Below are positions 25,396 to 33,356 of a stretch of 64,000 bases of DNA, piece after piece; within the stretch, counting starts at the first letter, position 1; every line of letters begins with the position of its first letter. The translations under genes and the position numbers were made by a program. This DNA is from Oceanicaulis sp. HLUCCA04 (GTDB lineage Bacteria; Pseudomonadota; Alphaproteobacteria; Caulobacterales; Maricaulaceae): NCBI GenBank assembly GCA_001314625.1, contig LJSH01000001.1, forward strand, positions 248,001 to 312,000, in the 5' to 3' direction. The notes under the pieces were generated by a model that was given only the letters and a program-made list of their open reading frames with translations, was not told where the DNA came from and searched no databases.

Positions 25396-26652
25396 TTAAG
25401 TTTTTATATTTACAGGTTTAACTAGAACGATGCGGTTTTTCATTCTTACTTTAAATGCTCCTACATCTGAGAGCACCTTATCATATGGAATATTCTGTAT
25501 TTCTGTAACTTTTTCATCATTTATGTAAATCGCTCCCTCATCGATTTTTCCTCGTGCTTCGCGGCCAGAACGGACCAAGCCGGACGCCGCAATTATCTGG
25601 ACATTCGAGCGAGCCGTTGGCCATTCGCTGCAATCCATTTCCACGACGGGCAGGTTAAGCGTCACTACACCGTCGATAAACGCTGCTTTCGCGGCATTTT
25701 CGGCGTCTTTAGCAGCTTTCTCTCCGTGCAACATTTCCGTTGCCGCATTGGCCAGCGAAATCTTGGCGTCATTGATCTCGGCGCCTTGCAGGCTTTCCAG
25801 CCGCGCGATCTCGTTCATCGGCATGTCCGTGAACAGTTTCAGGAAGCGGCCGACATCGGCGTCCTCGGTATTGCGCCAGAACTGCCAGTATTCGTACGGG
25901 CTCTTCATGTCGGCATTGAGCCAGACCGCTCCGTCGGCGGTCTTGCCCATCTTGGCGCCAGACGCGCTGGTGATGAGGGGCGTCGTGAAGCCGAACACTT
26001 CCCTGGCGTCCACGCGGCGGCACAGCTCTACCCCGTTGATGATATTGCCCCACTGGTCTGCTCCGCCCATCTGCAGGGCGGTGCCGAAGCGCCGGTTCAA
26101 CTCCAGATAATCGACCGCCTGGAGCAGCATGTAGTTGAACTCCAGGAAGGTCATGGGCTGTTCACGGTCCAGGCGCAGCTTCACACTGTCAAAGCTGAGC
26201 ATCCGGTTGATCGTGAAATGCGTGCCGTAATCGCGCAGGAAATCGAGATAGCCGTATTCAGCCAGCCATTCGTCATTATTGACGACAATGGCTTCCTTCA
26301 TGTCGAGCAGGGCGCCGAAGGGCTTCAGAATGCCCTCCTTGTTCTGCGCGATAATCTCTGGCGTCAGCATGGGGCGGCTGGTGTCGCGGCCGGTTGGATC
26401 GCCAACCTTGGTTGTTGCCCCGCCCATGAGAATGATGGGCTTGTGCCCCGCCTGTTGCAGGCGGCGCAGCAGCATGATCTGCACCAGCGAGCCGACATGC
26501 AGCGAGCGCGCAGTCAGGTCAAAGCCGATATAGCCGCTTAAGTTTTCCTTTGCGGCGCGCTTGTCCAGCCCGTCTATATCGGTCGCCTGATAGAGATAAC
26601 CGCGCTCCACCAGCGTGTGGACGAGTTCGGAAGAATAGGTGCTGGCGGCCAT
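25396..26652 (-). CDS. tyrS: Tyrosyl-tRNA synthetase with AT-rich 3' end
   Basis: TyrRS charges tRNA(Tyr). The 418-residue protein is of the TyrRS-1 type. It begins MAASTYSSELVHTLVERGYL, carries the HIGH-type motif in LTARSLHVGSLV, GGADQWGNIINGVEL in the tyrosine site, the KMSKS equivalent KMGKT, and a C-terminal S4-like RNA-binding domain. The last 165 bases (25396-25560) are only about 35% GC, encoding EGAIYINDEKVTEIQN to the end, while the rest of the gene has the normal high GC. The ATG at 26652 is the family-like start; the frame extends uselessly to 27006. It diverges from anmK. Confidence 0.95.
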   Translation of the reverse strand: MAASTYSSELVHTLVERGYLYQATDIDGLDKRAAKENLSGYIGFDLTARSLHVGSLVQIMLLRRLQQAGHKPIILMGGATTKVGDPTGRDTSRPMLTPEIIAQNKEGILKPFGALLDMKEAIVVNNDEWLAEYGYLDFLRDYGTHFTINRMLSFDSVKLRLDREQPMTFLEFNYMLLQAVDYLELNRRFGTALQMGGADQWGNIINGVELCRRVDAREVFGFTTPLITSASGAKMGKTADGAVWLNADMKSPYEYWQFWRNTEDADVGRFLKLFTDMPMNEIARLESLQGAEINDAKISLANAATEMLHGEKAAKDAENAAKAAFIDGVVTLNLPVVEMDCSEWPTARSNVQIIAASGLVRSGREARGKIDEGAIYINDEKVTEIQNIPYDKVLSDVGAFKVRMKNRIVLVKPVNIKT

Positions 26653-26775
26653 GGCGTAAGGGCTTTCCTGTGAATGCGAATAGAGCGCTAATAGCAGCAT
26701 TGCACGCGAGTATGGAAGGCGTACGGCCATCGGATGGGCGCGCGGGTGATCAAAGGCAACAAACAGGGATAAACC

Positions 26776-27894
26776 ATGAAGCTGGCTGGCCTGATGAGCG
26801 GCACTTCGCTGGACGGCGTGGACGTGGCCCTGCTGGAGAGCGATGGCGAAAAGCTGATCGGCTTCGGGCCGGGGCTGGAGCGGCCCTACAGCCCGGCTGA
26901 GCGCAAGGTCTTGCAGGCCGCCGTCGACGCGGCGCTGGCCTGGCGCTGGCAGGGCGATGAGCCCGGGGCGTTTGCGGGCGCTGTGGACGTGCTCACCATC
27001 ACCCATGCCGAAGCGGTTGAGGCGGTGTGCGCCAAGGCCGGGATCGCGCCGTCAAGCCTTGATGGTGTCGGCTTTCACGGTCAGACCGTGCTGCATCGCG
27101 CGCCAAAGAACGGCGTTCCGGGCCGGACGCTGCAGATCGGCGATGGACAGGCTCTAGCCGCGCGGCTTGGCTGCCGGGTCGTCTATGATTTCCGCTCGGC
27201 GGATGTGGCCGCAGGCGGGCAGGGCGCGCCGCTCGTCCCCGTCTACCACCGGGCTCTGGCCGAGTGGTCGGGGCTGGAGCGGCCTCTGGCCATCATCAAT
27301 ATCGGCGGCGTCGCCAACATTACCCATATCGCCAGCGACGGCACGCTGACCGCCTTCGACACCGGGCCCGGTAACGGTCTGATCGATGCTTTCATCGAAT
27401 CCCATACCGGCGAGGCGATGGACAAGGATGGGGCCATCGCTGCGCGCGGGCGCATCCATGAAGCGGCCTTCGCGGAGTTTCTGGATAATCCGTATTTCAC
27501 CGCGCCGGGACCCAAATCGCTCGACCGCTGGGATTTCTCACTGGATGCTGTGCGTAATCTGTCGCTGGAAGACGGTGCAGCCACGCTGACGGGCCTGACT
27601 GCCAAGACCATCGCGCTGGGAGTTGCAGCCCTGCCGGACGCGCCGGGGCGTCTGGTGGTGTGCGGCGGTGGACGGCGCAACAAGACCCTGTCGGAATTGA
27701 TTGCTGCTGCTACAGGCTTGCCGGTCTACCCGGCCGAGGCGCTGGGCTGGCGCGGCGACCTTGTGGAGGCGGAAGCCTTCGCCTTTCTCGCGGCACGCGT
27801 GATCAAGGGCCTGCCTTACACCTTCCCCGGCACGACCGGCGTTTCCGCGCCCGTGGGCGGGGGGGAGGTGGTTTTGCCCTCTGCCTCCCGCTGA
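26776..27894 (+). CDS. anmK: Anhydro-N-acetylmuramic acid kinase
   Basis: AnmK phosphorylates and opens 1,6-anhydro-MurNAc released by lytic transglycosylases, feeding cell-wall recycling. The 372-residue sequence starts MKLAGLMSGTSLDGVDVALL, the family signature. It has the GFHGQTVLHRAP block, TLQIGDGQALAARLG, the IINIGGVANITHI strand, DTGPGNGLID with the catalytic Asp region, and VVCGGGRRNKTL near the end. The start ATG 26776 follows AGGGATAAACC. It is divergent from tyrS, with about 120 bases between. Two lytic transglycosylase-like genes elsewhere in the window could supply its substrate. Confidence 0.95.
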   Translation: MKLAGLMSGTSLDGVDVALLESDGEKLIGFGPGLERPYSPAERKVLQAAVDAALAWRWQGDEPGAFAGAVDVLTITHAEAVEAVCAKAGIAPSSLDGVGFHGQTVLHRAPKNGVPGRTLQIGDGQALAARLGCRVVYDFRSADVAAGGQGAPLVPVYHRALAEWSGLERPLAIINIGGVANITHIASDGTLTAFDTGPGNGLIDAFIESHTGEAMDKDGAIAARGRIHEAAFAEFLDNPYFTAPGPKSLDRWDFSLDAVRNLSLEDGAATLTGLTAKTIALGVAALPDAPGRLVVCGGGRRNKTLSELIAAATGLPVYPAEALGWRGDLVEAEAFAFLAARVIKGLPYTFPGTTGVSAPVGGGEVVLPSASR

Positions 27895-27896
27895 AA

Positions 27897-27976
27897 TCCC
27901 GGCCAAGCGATAGCGCAGAGCCGGGACCTGTTTCAGGTTTCCTTCAGACCGGCCCCGGATCGCTGCGCGTCCGGGG
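27897..27976. repeat. Two GC-rich hairpins between anmK and the hydrolase gene
   Basis: The first hairpin has arms TCCCGGC (27897-27903) and GCCGGGA (27920-27926). The second has arms CCCCGGA (27953-27959) and TCCGGGG (27970-27976). They lie between two convergent genes and probably act as transcription stops. No long T-run follows either. Confidence 0.5.
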
Positions 27977-27988
27977 TTTCAAGTGGTG

Positions 27989-28663
27989 CTACCGCTTCAG
28001 CACTTTCGGCTTGGGATTGTCCAGCTCGACCAGGCGCAGATCGAGATAATCATCGATGGCGGTCTGCAGCGGCTCTACATGATTGGTGAACAGATGGCCC
28101 GCGCCGGGAATGATCTGGCGCTTGATATCAATGCCCTTCTGGGCGCGCACTTTGCTCATCACTTTTTCCATCTCGTCATGCGGCACGATCACGTCCGCAT
28201 CGCCGTGCGCGACAAGGCCGGAAGCCGGGCAGGGCGCCAGGAAGGTAAAGTCGTACATGTTGGTCGGCGGCGACACCGAGATGAAACCGGCAATCTCCGG
28301 GCGGCGCATCAGGAGCTGCATGCCGATCCATGCACCAAACGAATGGCCGGCCACCCAGCAATAGGGCGCATTGGCGTTGTGCGCCTGCATCCAGTCCAGC
28401 GCCGTTGCGCCATCGGACAATTCGCCCAGCCCTTGCTCGTATACACCCTGGCTCCTGCCCACGCCGCGGAAATTGAAGCGCAGCACGGCAAAGCCACGCT
28501 GCTTGAACAACTCGTACATCATCAGGGATACAGGCGTATCCATGTGCCCGCCGCCGCGCGGGTGCGCATGCAGGATCAGGGCGACAGGCGCATTTTCGGC
28601 TTTTCCGGGGGTGTATTTGCCTTCGATACGGCCGGCGGGGCCAGGAATGATGACGTCAGGCAT
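27989..28663 (-). CDS. Alpha/beta hydrolase
   Basis: This 224-residue cytoplasmic alpha/beta hydrolase has a small, cap-less fold. The oxyanion region is HAHPRGGG, and a conserved FRGVGRSQG loop follows. The nucleophile elbow is GHSFGAW, with Ser at about residue 107. The catalytic acid lies in AHGDADVIVP and the His in GAGHLF. This pattern is shared by many dienelactone-hydrolase-like or esterase proteins of unknown substrate. The gene is divergent from the suf operon regulator iscR. It converges on anmK. Confidence 0.85.
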   Translation of the reverse strand: MPDVIIPGPAGRIEGKYTPGKAENAPVALILHAHPRGGGHMDTPVSLMMYELFKQRGFAVLRFNFRGVGRSQGVYEQGLGELSDGATALDWMQAHNANAPYCWVAGHSFGAWIGMQLLMRRPEIAGFISVSPPTNMYDFTFLAPCPASGLVAHGDADVIVPHDEMEKVMSKVRAQKGIDIKRQIIPGAGHLFTNHVEPLQTAIDDYLDLRLVELDNPKPKVLKR

Positions 28664-28758
28664 GGGTTATCGGGTCTTTCCTGAAACTCTATTGCTTGAG
28701 CAGCCCTATCAGGTATGCGCGCGGCTAATCGGCGCAGGCTGCAAGGCTGCAGACAATA

Positions 28759-28783
28759 ATTCTTGACTCTGTAGCTGGGATAC
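28759..28783 (+). promoter_or_regulatory. Possible IscR-type site and promoter upstream of iscR
   Basis: The 25-base stretch reads ATTCTTGACT, CTGTA, then GCTGGGATAC. Its first half agrees well with the E. coli type 1 IscR consensus half ATASYYGACT, and the downstream half agrees only in part. It also supplies a TTGACT -35-like box. It is about 120 bases before the iscR ATG, so it is a candidate autoregulatory site. The spacing to a -10 box is not convincing. Confidence 0.3.
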
Positions 28784-28902
28784 CTACTTCCCTCGTGGGG
28801 CAGACATTCCAGCATGGCGTGCGCGCTCTTAGCATATAGCGCCGGGCAAATGCGAGCGCCGGAAACAATTTACGGGGTTTTGCAAGGGCAGGAGACGCGG
28901 CA

Positions 28903-29373
28903 ATGAAGCTGAGTACGAAGGGCCGCTACGCGGTCATGGCGATGGCAGATCTCGCCAGCCACACTGACGCAAGCCCGGTTCCACTGGCCGAGATTGCGTC
29001 GCGGCAGGAAATCTCGCTGTCCTATCTTGAACAGCTTTTTGCGCGCATGCGCCGGGCGGGCATCGTCAAGGCCGTGCGCGGTCCGGGCGGAGGTTACCGG
29101 CTGGCGCGCGCCGCCGCCGATACCCGTATTTCCGACATCATCCTGTCGGTGGACGAGCCGGTAGATATCACGCGCTGCCAGCATCAGACGAAGGGGTGCA
29201 TGGAAAGCGGACAGCGCTGCATAACCCACGATCTTTGGGACGAGCTGTCGCGTCACATCCATCTCTATCTCAGCTCGGTCAGCCTGGAAGATGTGGTCAG
29301 CAGCCGCATAGCCGGTTCGGCCAGCGGCCCGCGCGGCATGGCGGCAGCCTTGAGAGCAGCAGCGGCAGAGTAG
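28903..29373 (+). CDS. iscR: Rrf2-family Fe-S sensing repressor IscR
   Basis: IscR is the transcription factor that reads cellular Fe-S status and controls Fe-S assembly genes. This 156-residue protein has the winged helix-turn-helix (MKLSTKGRYAVMAM..., SYLEQLFARMRRAG, RGPGGGYRLAR). The cluster ligands are Cys92, Cys99 and Cys106, with His109 after them. The cysteines are spaced C-x6-C-x6-C rather than the C-x5-C-x5-C of E. coli IscR. The ATG at 28903 follows GCAGGAGA. It heads the suf operon; iscS begins 9 bases after its stop. A Rrf2 relative such as RirA is an alternative, but the Cys pattern and context favour IscR. Confidence 0.9.
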   Translation: MKLSTKGRYAVMAMADLASHTDASPVPLAEIASRQEISLSYLEQLFARMRRAGIVKAVRGPGGGYRLARAAADTRISDIILSVDEPVDITRCQHQTKGCMESGQRCITHDLWDELSRHIHLYLSSVSLEDVVSSRIAGSASGPRGMAAALRAAAAE

Positions 29374-29381
29374 CAGGTTCG

Positions 29382-30521
29382 ATGAGCGTCTATCTGGATC
29401 ATAACGCAACCAGCCCGTTGCGCGCCGACGCGCGCGAGGCGATGGCGCGTGCGTATGATTCCGGTGCCAATCCGTCTTCAGTGCACGGAGCCGGTCGCAT
29501 GGCACGGGCGATCGTGGAGACCGCGCGCGGGACAATCGCCAGGCATTTCGTGACGCGCGCCGAAGATGTTGTTTTCACGTCCGGTGGGACCGAAGCCAAC
29601 AATCTCGCCATTGCATCGGCGCAGGCTGCGGGTGCTAAGCGGCTCATCATTTCGGCTATCGAGCATGATGCGGTTCGCGATGCGGCCAATGCCAGCGGGC
29701 TTGAAGTAGAAACACTGCCGGTAACGGCAGATGGCGTTGCCAATCTGGACTGGCTGGATCAACGCCTGTCCGGCTGGGATCGCGAGGCTGACGGCACGCC
29801 GTTTGTGGCGCTGATGGCGGCCAATAACGAAACGGGTGTCATCCAGCCCGTGGAGGCTGCCGGGCGCCTGGTGCGCGAGGCTGAAGGTCTGTTCCACGTC
29901 GATGCGGTGCAGATGGCCGGCAAGGCCGTGTTCGATTTCGCCGGCAGCCTCGCCCATTACGCGGCCGTTTCTGCGCACAAGTGCGGCGGGCCGCAAGGCG
30001 TGGGCGCGCTGCTGCTGGCCTGCGATGCCCCAATCTCCCGCCAGATGCATGGCGGGGGGCAGGAGAAGGGCCGCCGTTCGGGCACCGAAAATGTGGCGGG
30101 GATTGCCGGCTTTGCTGCTGCGCTGGACGCCGTGCAGGCCGACGAGGCTTCACGTATGGCAGGCCTGCGCAATGAACTGCAAGTCCGGCTGGAATCGGTA
30201 GAGGGCGTGCGCATATGGGGGGCAGGGGCGTCACGCCTGCCCAATACGCTGTGCCTGTCGGCCACCGGCTGGGCGGCCGAAATACAGGTTATCGCCATGG
30301 ATCTGGCGGGCTTTGCCATCAGCGCAGGGTCTGCCTGTTCATCGGGCAAGGTGAAGAAAAGCCGCGTGCTCGAAGCGATGGGGGCGAGCGCGGAGGAAGC
30401 CGCCAGTGCCATCCGCATCAGCCTTGGCTGGACGACGACGCAAGATGATGTCGACCGCTTTGCGGACGCCTGGATGCGCGAATACGCGCGTATCCGGCCC
30501 CGGATAGCGGCGGCGGAATAG
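29382..30521 (+). CDS. iscS: Cysteine desulfurase, NifS/IscS class
   Basis: This PLP enzyme takes sulfur from L-cysteine for Fe-S clusters and other thio-cofactors. The 379-residue protein begins MSVYLDHNATSP and has TSGGTEANN, HVDAVQMAGK, the PLP lysine in SAHKCGGPQG (Lys200), RSGTENVAGI, and the mobile cysteine loop SAGSACSSGKVKKS near 323. This is group I, unlike the SufS enzyme later in the operon, so the operon carries two desulfurases. The ATG at 29382 is preceded by GCAGGTTCG. It lies between iscR and sufB, with a 22-base gap to the latter. Confidence 0.93.
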   Translation: MSVYLDHNATSPLRADAREAMARAYDSGANPSSVHGAGRMARAIVETARGTIARHFVTRAEDVVFTSGGTEANNLAIASAQAAGAKRLIISAIEHDAVRDAANASGLEVETLPVTADGVANLDWLDQRLSGWDREADGTPFVALMAANNETGVIQPVEAAGRLVREAEGLFHVDAVQMAGKAVFDFAGSLAHYAAVSAHKCGGPQGVGALLLACDAPISRQMHGGGQEKGRRSGTENVAGIAGFAAALDAVQADEASRMAGLRNELQVRLESVEGVRIWGAGASRLPNTLCLSATGWAAEIQVIAMDLAGFAISAGSACSSGKVKKSRVLEAMGASAEEAASAIRISLGWTTTQDDVDRFADAWMREYARIRPRIAAAE

Positions 30522-30543
30522 AGACTGAAGGAAGGACGGGCTT

Positions 30544-32049
30544 ATGCCTGCTGTGAAGGAAACGATTGAAGACGTACGCCGGCTTGAGGCCGACAAGTAC
30601 AAGTATGGCTTCACGACCGAGATCGAGCAGGAGTTCGCGCCCAAGGGTTTGAGCGAGGACACCGTCCGTTTCATTTCGGAGAAAAAGGGCGAGCCGCAAT
30701 GGATGCTCGATTGGCGTCTTGACGCCTATCGCCGCTGGGTGGAGATGACCGAGCCCACATGGGCCAATGTCCATCACCCGAAAATCGACTATCAGGATGC
30801 GTACTATTACGCGGCCCCGAAAAATGCATCCAAATACAAGTCGCTGGACGAGGTTCCTGCCGAACTGCTTGAAACCTACAAGAAGCTGGGCATCCCGCTT
30901 CGTGAGGCCGAAGTCCTGCTGGGCGTGGAAGGTGCCGAGGACCGCACCGCTGCCGAAGCACGCGAAGCGCCGCGCGTGGCTGTCGATGCCGTGTTCGATT
31001 CCGTCTCTGTCGCTACGACCTTCAAGAAGGAGCTGGAAAAGGCCGGCGTGATCTTCATGCCGATCTCCGAAGCGCTGCAGCAATATCCCGATCTGGTGCG
31101 CCAGTATCTGGGCAGTGTGGTGCCAGTGACCGACAATTATTTTGCCACGCTCAACAGCGCGGTCTTCTCAGACGGCTCGTTCGTCTATGTGCCGCCGGGC
31201 GTGCGCTGCCCGATGGAGCTGTCGACCTATTTTCGCATGAACGCGCAAGGCACCGGCCAGTTCGAGCGCACGCTGATCATCGCCGACAAGGGGGCCTACG
31301 TCTCCTACCTCGAAGGCTGTACCGCGCCCATGCGCGATGAAAACCAGCTGCACGCGGCGGTCGTGGAGCTGGTCGCGCTGGACGATGCCCAGATCAAATA
31401 CTCCACCGTGCAGAACTGGTGGCCGGGCGATGCCGAAGGCAAGGGCGGGGTCTATAACTTCGTCACCAAGCGCGCCGATTGCCGGGGCAAAAATTCCAAG
31501 GTCAGCTGGACTCAAGTCGAGACCGGCTCTGCCATCACCTGGAAATACCCGTCCTGCGTGCTGCGCGGGGATAACAGCCAGGGCGAGTTCTACTCCATCG
31601 CGGTGACCAATGGCCGCCAGCAGGCCGATACCGGCACCAAGATGATCCATCTGGGGCGCAACACGAAATCGCGCATCATCGCCAAGGGCATATCGGCCGG
31701 GCGCTCTGACCAGACCTATCGCGGCCTCGTTTCGGTCCATGCGAAAGCGGAAGGCGCGCGCAATTTCACCCAGTGCGACAGCCTGCTGATCGGTGATCAG
31801 TGCGGTGCGCACACCGTGCCTTATATTGAGGCGAAGACGCCCAAGGCCATTCTGGAGCATGAGGCGACCACCTCGAAACTCTCCGATGACCAGCTCTTCT
31901 ATGCACGCTCGCGCGGGCTCGACGAGGAAACGGCGGTGGCCCTGCTCGTCAACGGCTTCTGCCGCGAGGTCTTGCAGGAATTGCCGATGGAATTTGCCGT
32001 CGAGGCCCAGGCGCTGCTGAAAGTCTCGCTGGAAGGGAGCGTGGGGTAA
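30544..32049 (+). CDS. sufB: Fe-S cluster assembly scaffold SufB
   Basis: SufB is the scaffold of the SufBC2D complex on which clusters are built in the cytoplasm. The 501-residue protein shows the family blocks [12 protein letters not shown] near the start, [32 protein letters not shown], and [17 protein letters not shown]. It has the conserved [15 protein letters not shown] with its functional Cys, [16 protein letters not shown], and [15 protein letters not shown], and ends with the beta-helix and helical tail. The start ATG 30544 follows AAGGAAGGA. The stop TAA shares its last base with the ATG of the unknown gene that follows, so that gene rides on sufB translation. Confidence 0.96.
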   Translation: MPAVKETIEDVRRLEADKYKYGFTTEIEQEFAPKGLSEDTVRFISEKKGEPQWMLDWRLDAYRRWVEMTEPTWANVHHPKIDYQDAYYYAAPKNASKYKSLDEVPAELLETYKKLGIPLREAEVLLGVEGAEDRTAAEAREAPRVAVDAVFDSVSVATTFKKELEKAGVIFMPISEALQQYPDLVRQYLGSVVPVTDNYFATLNSAVFSDGSFVYVPPGVRCPMELSTYFRMNAQGTGQFERTLIIADKGAYVSYLEGCTAPMRDENQLHAAVVELVALDDAQIKYSTVQNWWPGDAEGKGGVYNFVTKRADCRGKNSKVSWTQVETGSAITWKYPSCVLRGDNSQGEFYSIAVTNGRQQADTGTKMIHLGRNTKSRIIAKGISAGRSDQTYRGLVSVHAKAEGARNFTQCDSLLIGDQCGAHTVPYIEAKTPKAILEHEATTSKLSDDQLFYARSRGLDEETAVALLVNGFCREVLQELPMEFAVEAQALLKVSLEGSVG

Positions 32050-32558
32050 TGGGGGCTGATTTTTTAGTACCTGCGGCTGCAGTGGTGCTGAGTGCAGTGA
32101 TCTCGGCCTTGGTAGGTTGGTGGGTAGCGCAACGCCAGATTTTGCTTGCGGAGAGGTCAAACCACCTTGCCGCTGCTGACAAGATCGCGGGCTTTCGTCA
32201 AGCTTGGATAAATGAACTCCGAGAGGCGATATCGGAATTCCAGTCAGTCGCAACGGTCGTTGGAGATGTTAGATCAGACGAGAGAATATACCGGCTCGGA
32301 ACGAAGAGCGAGCTTATGATGAACACCGAAGATGATGATTATCTGGAGCTTGTGAGCTGTCTATATAGTTACTTGGATTATAAGAATTTGACTATTGAAG
32401 AACGTTGGCAGTTTAACGCTCCCCTCGTTTCCGTTTCTCAAAGAATACTGAAGCGGGAATGGGAGCGACTGAAAGCTGATCTGAACGCAGCTGCCAAATC
32501 CAACCGCATGCCACATTCTTGGACTGAACGGGGAAACAAAGACGCGCTTGCCGGTTAG
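32049..32558 (+). CDS. Unknown membrane-anchored protein inserted in the suf operon
   Basis: A 169-residue protein has one N-terminal transmembrane helix (about 5-26, FLVPAAAVVLSAVISALVGWWVAQ). A long cytoplasmic helical region follows (SNHLAAADKIAGFRQAWINELREAISEF), then an acidic NTEDDDYLEL stretch and a C-terminal basic helix. The AFRQAWINELR-type motif is shared, as far as I recall, by uncharacterised membrane-anchored bacterial proteins; no function is assigned. Its central and 3' parts fall to about 33-45% GC (around 32281-32400), far below its neighbours. The ATG overlaps the sufB stop (TAATG), and sufC starts 33 bases downstream. It is probably an acquired gene, not a Suf component. 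Confidence 0.75.
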   Translation: MGADFLVPAAAVVLSAVISALVGWWVAQRQILLAERSNHLAAADKIAGFRQAWINELREAISEFQSVATVVGDVRSDERIYRLGTKSELMMNTEDDDYLELVSCLYSYLDYKNLTIEERWQFNAPLVSVSQRILKREWERLKADLNAAAKSNRMPHSWTERGNKDALAG

Positions 32559-32591
32559 TCAGTGAAAACACCGAATTGAAAGCCAACTGAT

Positions 32592-33356
32592 ATGCTTGAA
32601 ATCAAAAACCTCCATGCCCGCGTGAACCCGGAAGAGGGTGAAGCCAAGGCCATCCTGAAAGGCGTCGACCTGACCGTGCCGGCGGGCGAGGTGCACGCCA
32701 TCATGGGGCCGAACGGGTGCGGAAAATCCACGCTCTCCTACGTCCTCTCTGGCCATAATGGTTATGAGGTGACGGACGGCTCTGTGAGCTTCCTTGGCGA
32801 GGAGATTGGCGAGCTGGAGCCCGAAGAGCGCGCCGCGAAGGGCCTCTTCCTGTCTTTCCAGTACCCGGTCGAGATACCCGGCGTGCCGACCCTGACCTTC
32901 CTCAAAGAGGCCGCCAATGCGCAGCTCGAAGCGCGCGGGGAAGGCGAGATCAGTGCGCCTGAATTCATCAAGCGCGCGCGGGAAAATGCAGCAAAACTGG
33001 GCATTTCCAACGAAATGCTCAAGCGCCCTGTAAATGTCGGGTTTTCCGGCGGCGAGAAGAAGCGCATGGAGATTTTCCAAGCGATGATGCTCGAGCCGAA
33101 ATTCCTGATCCTCGACGAGACCGATTCCGGCCTCGATATCGACGCGCTGCGCGTGGTGGCTGATGGCGTGAATGCGCTGCGCAGCCCTGAGCGCTCCATG
33201 CTGGTCATCACCCACTATCAGCGCCTTCTGGAATACCTCAAACCCGATGTCGTCCACGTCATGGCCGATGGCCGGATCGTGAAGACCGGCGGGCCGGAGC
33301 TGGCGCTTGAGCTGGAAGCTGAAGGCTATGAGAAGTTCAGCGGAGCGGCAGCTTGA
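32592..33356 (+). CDS. sufC: Fe-S assembly ATPase SufC
   Basis: SufC is the ABC-type ATPase of the SufBC2D complex. The 254-residue sequence has Walker A GPNGCGKST at about 38-46, a Q-loop region in LFLSFQYPVEIPGV, and the ABC signature NVGFSGGEKKRME. Walker B is FLILDETDSGLDIDAL, and the H-loop follows in MLVITHYQRLL. These match SufC specifically, including the PVEIPG and HYQR motifs. The ATG at 32592 has a weak ribosome binding site, possibly because an inserted gene displaced the original sufB-sufC spacing. It ends in a TGATG overlap with sufD. Confidence 0.97.
   Translation: MLEIKNLHARVNPEEGEAKAILKGVDLTVPAGEVHAIMGPNGCGKSTLSYVLSGHNGYEVTDGSVSFLGEEIGELEPEERAAKGLFLSFQYPVEIPGVPTLTFLKEAANAQLEARGEGEISAPEFIKRARENAAKLGISNEMLKRPVNVGFSGGEKKRMEIFQAMMLEPKFLILDETDSGLDIDALRVVADGVNALRSPERSMLVITHYQRLLEYLKPDVVHVMADGRIVKTGGPELALELEAEGYEKFSGAAA

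Noticed and set aside
26653-27006. N-terminal extension of tyrS
   Set aside because: The extra 118 residues do not resemble TyrRS. The first 123 bases lie in the promoter gap and the rest runs antisense to anmK.
28670-28902. Separate small gene between the hydrolase and iscR
   Set aside because: Short frames exist, but none has a ribosome binding site or protein-like composition. The region fits a divergent promoter.
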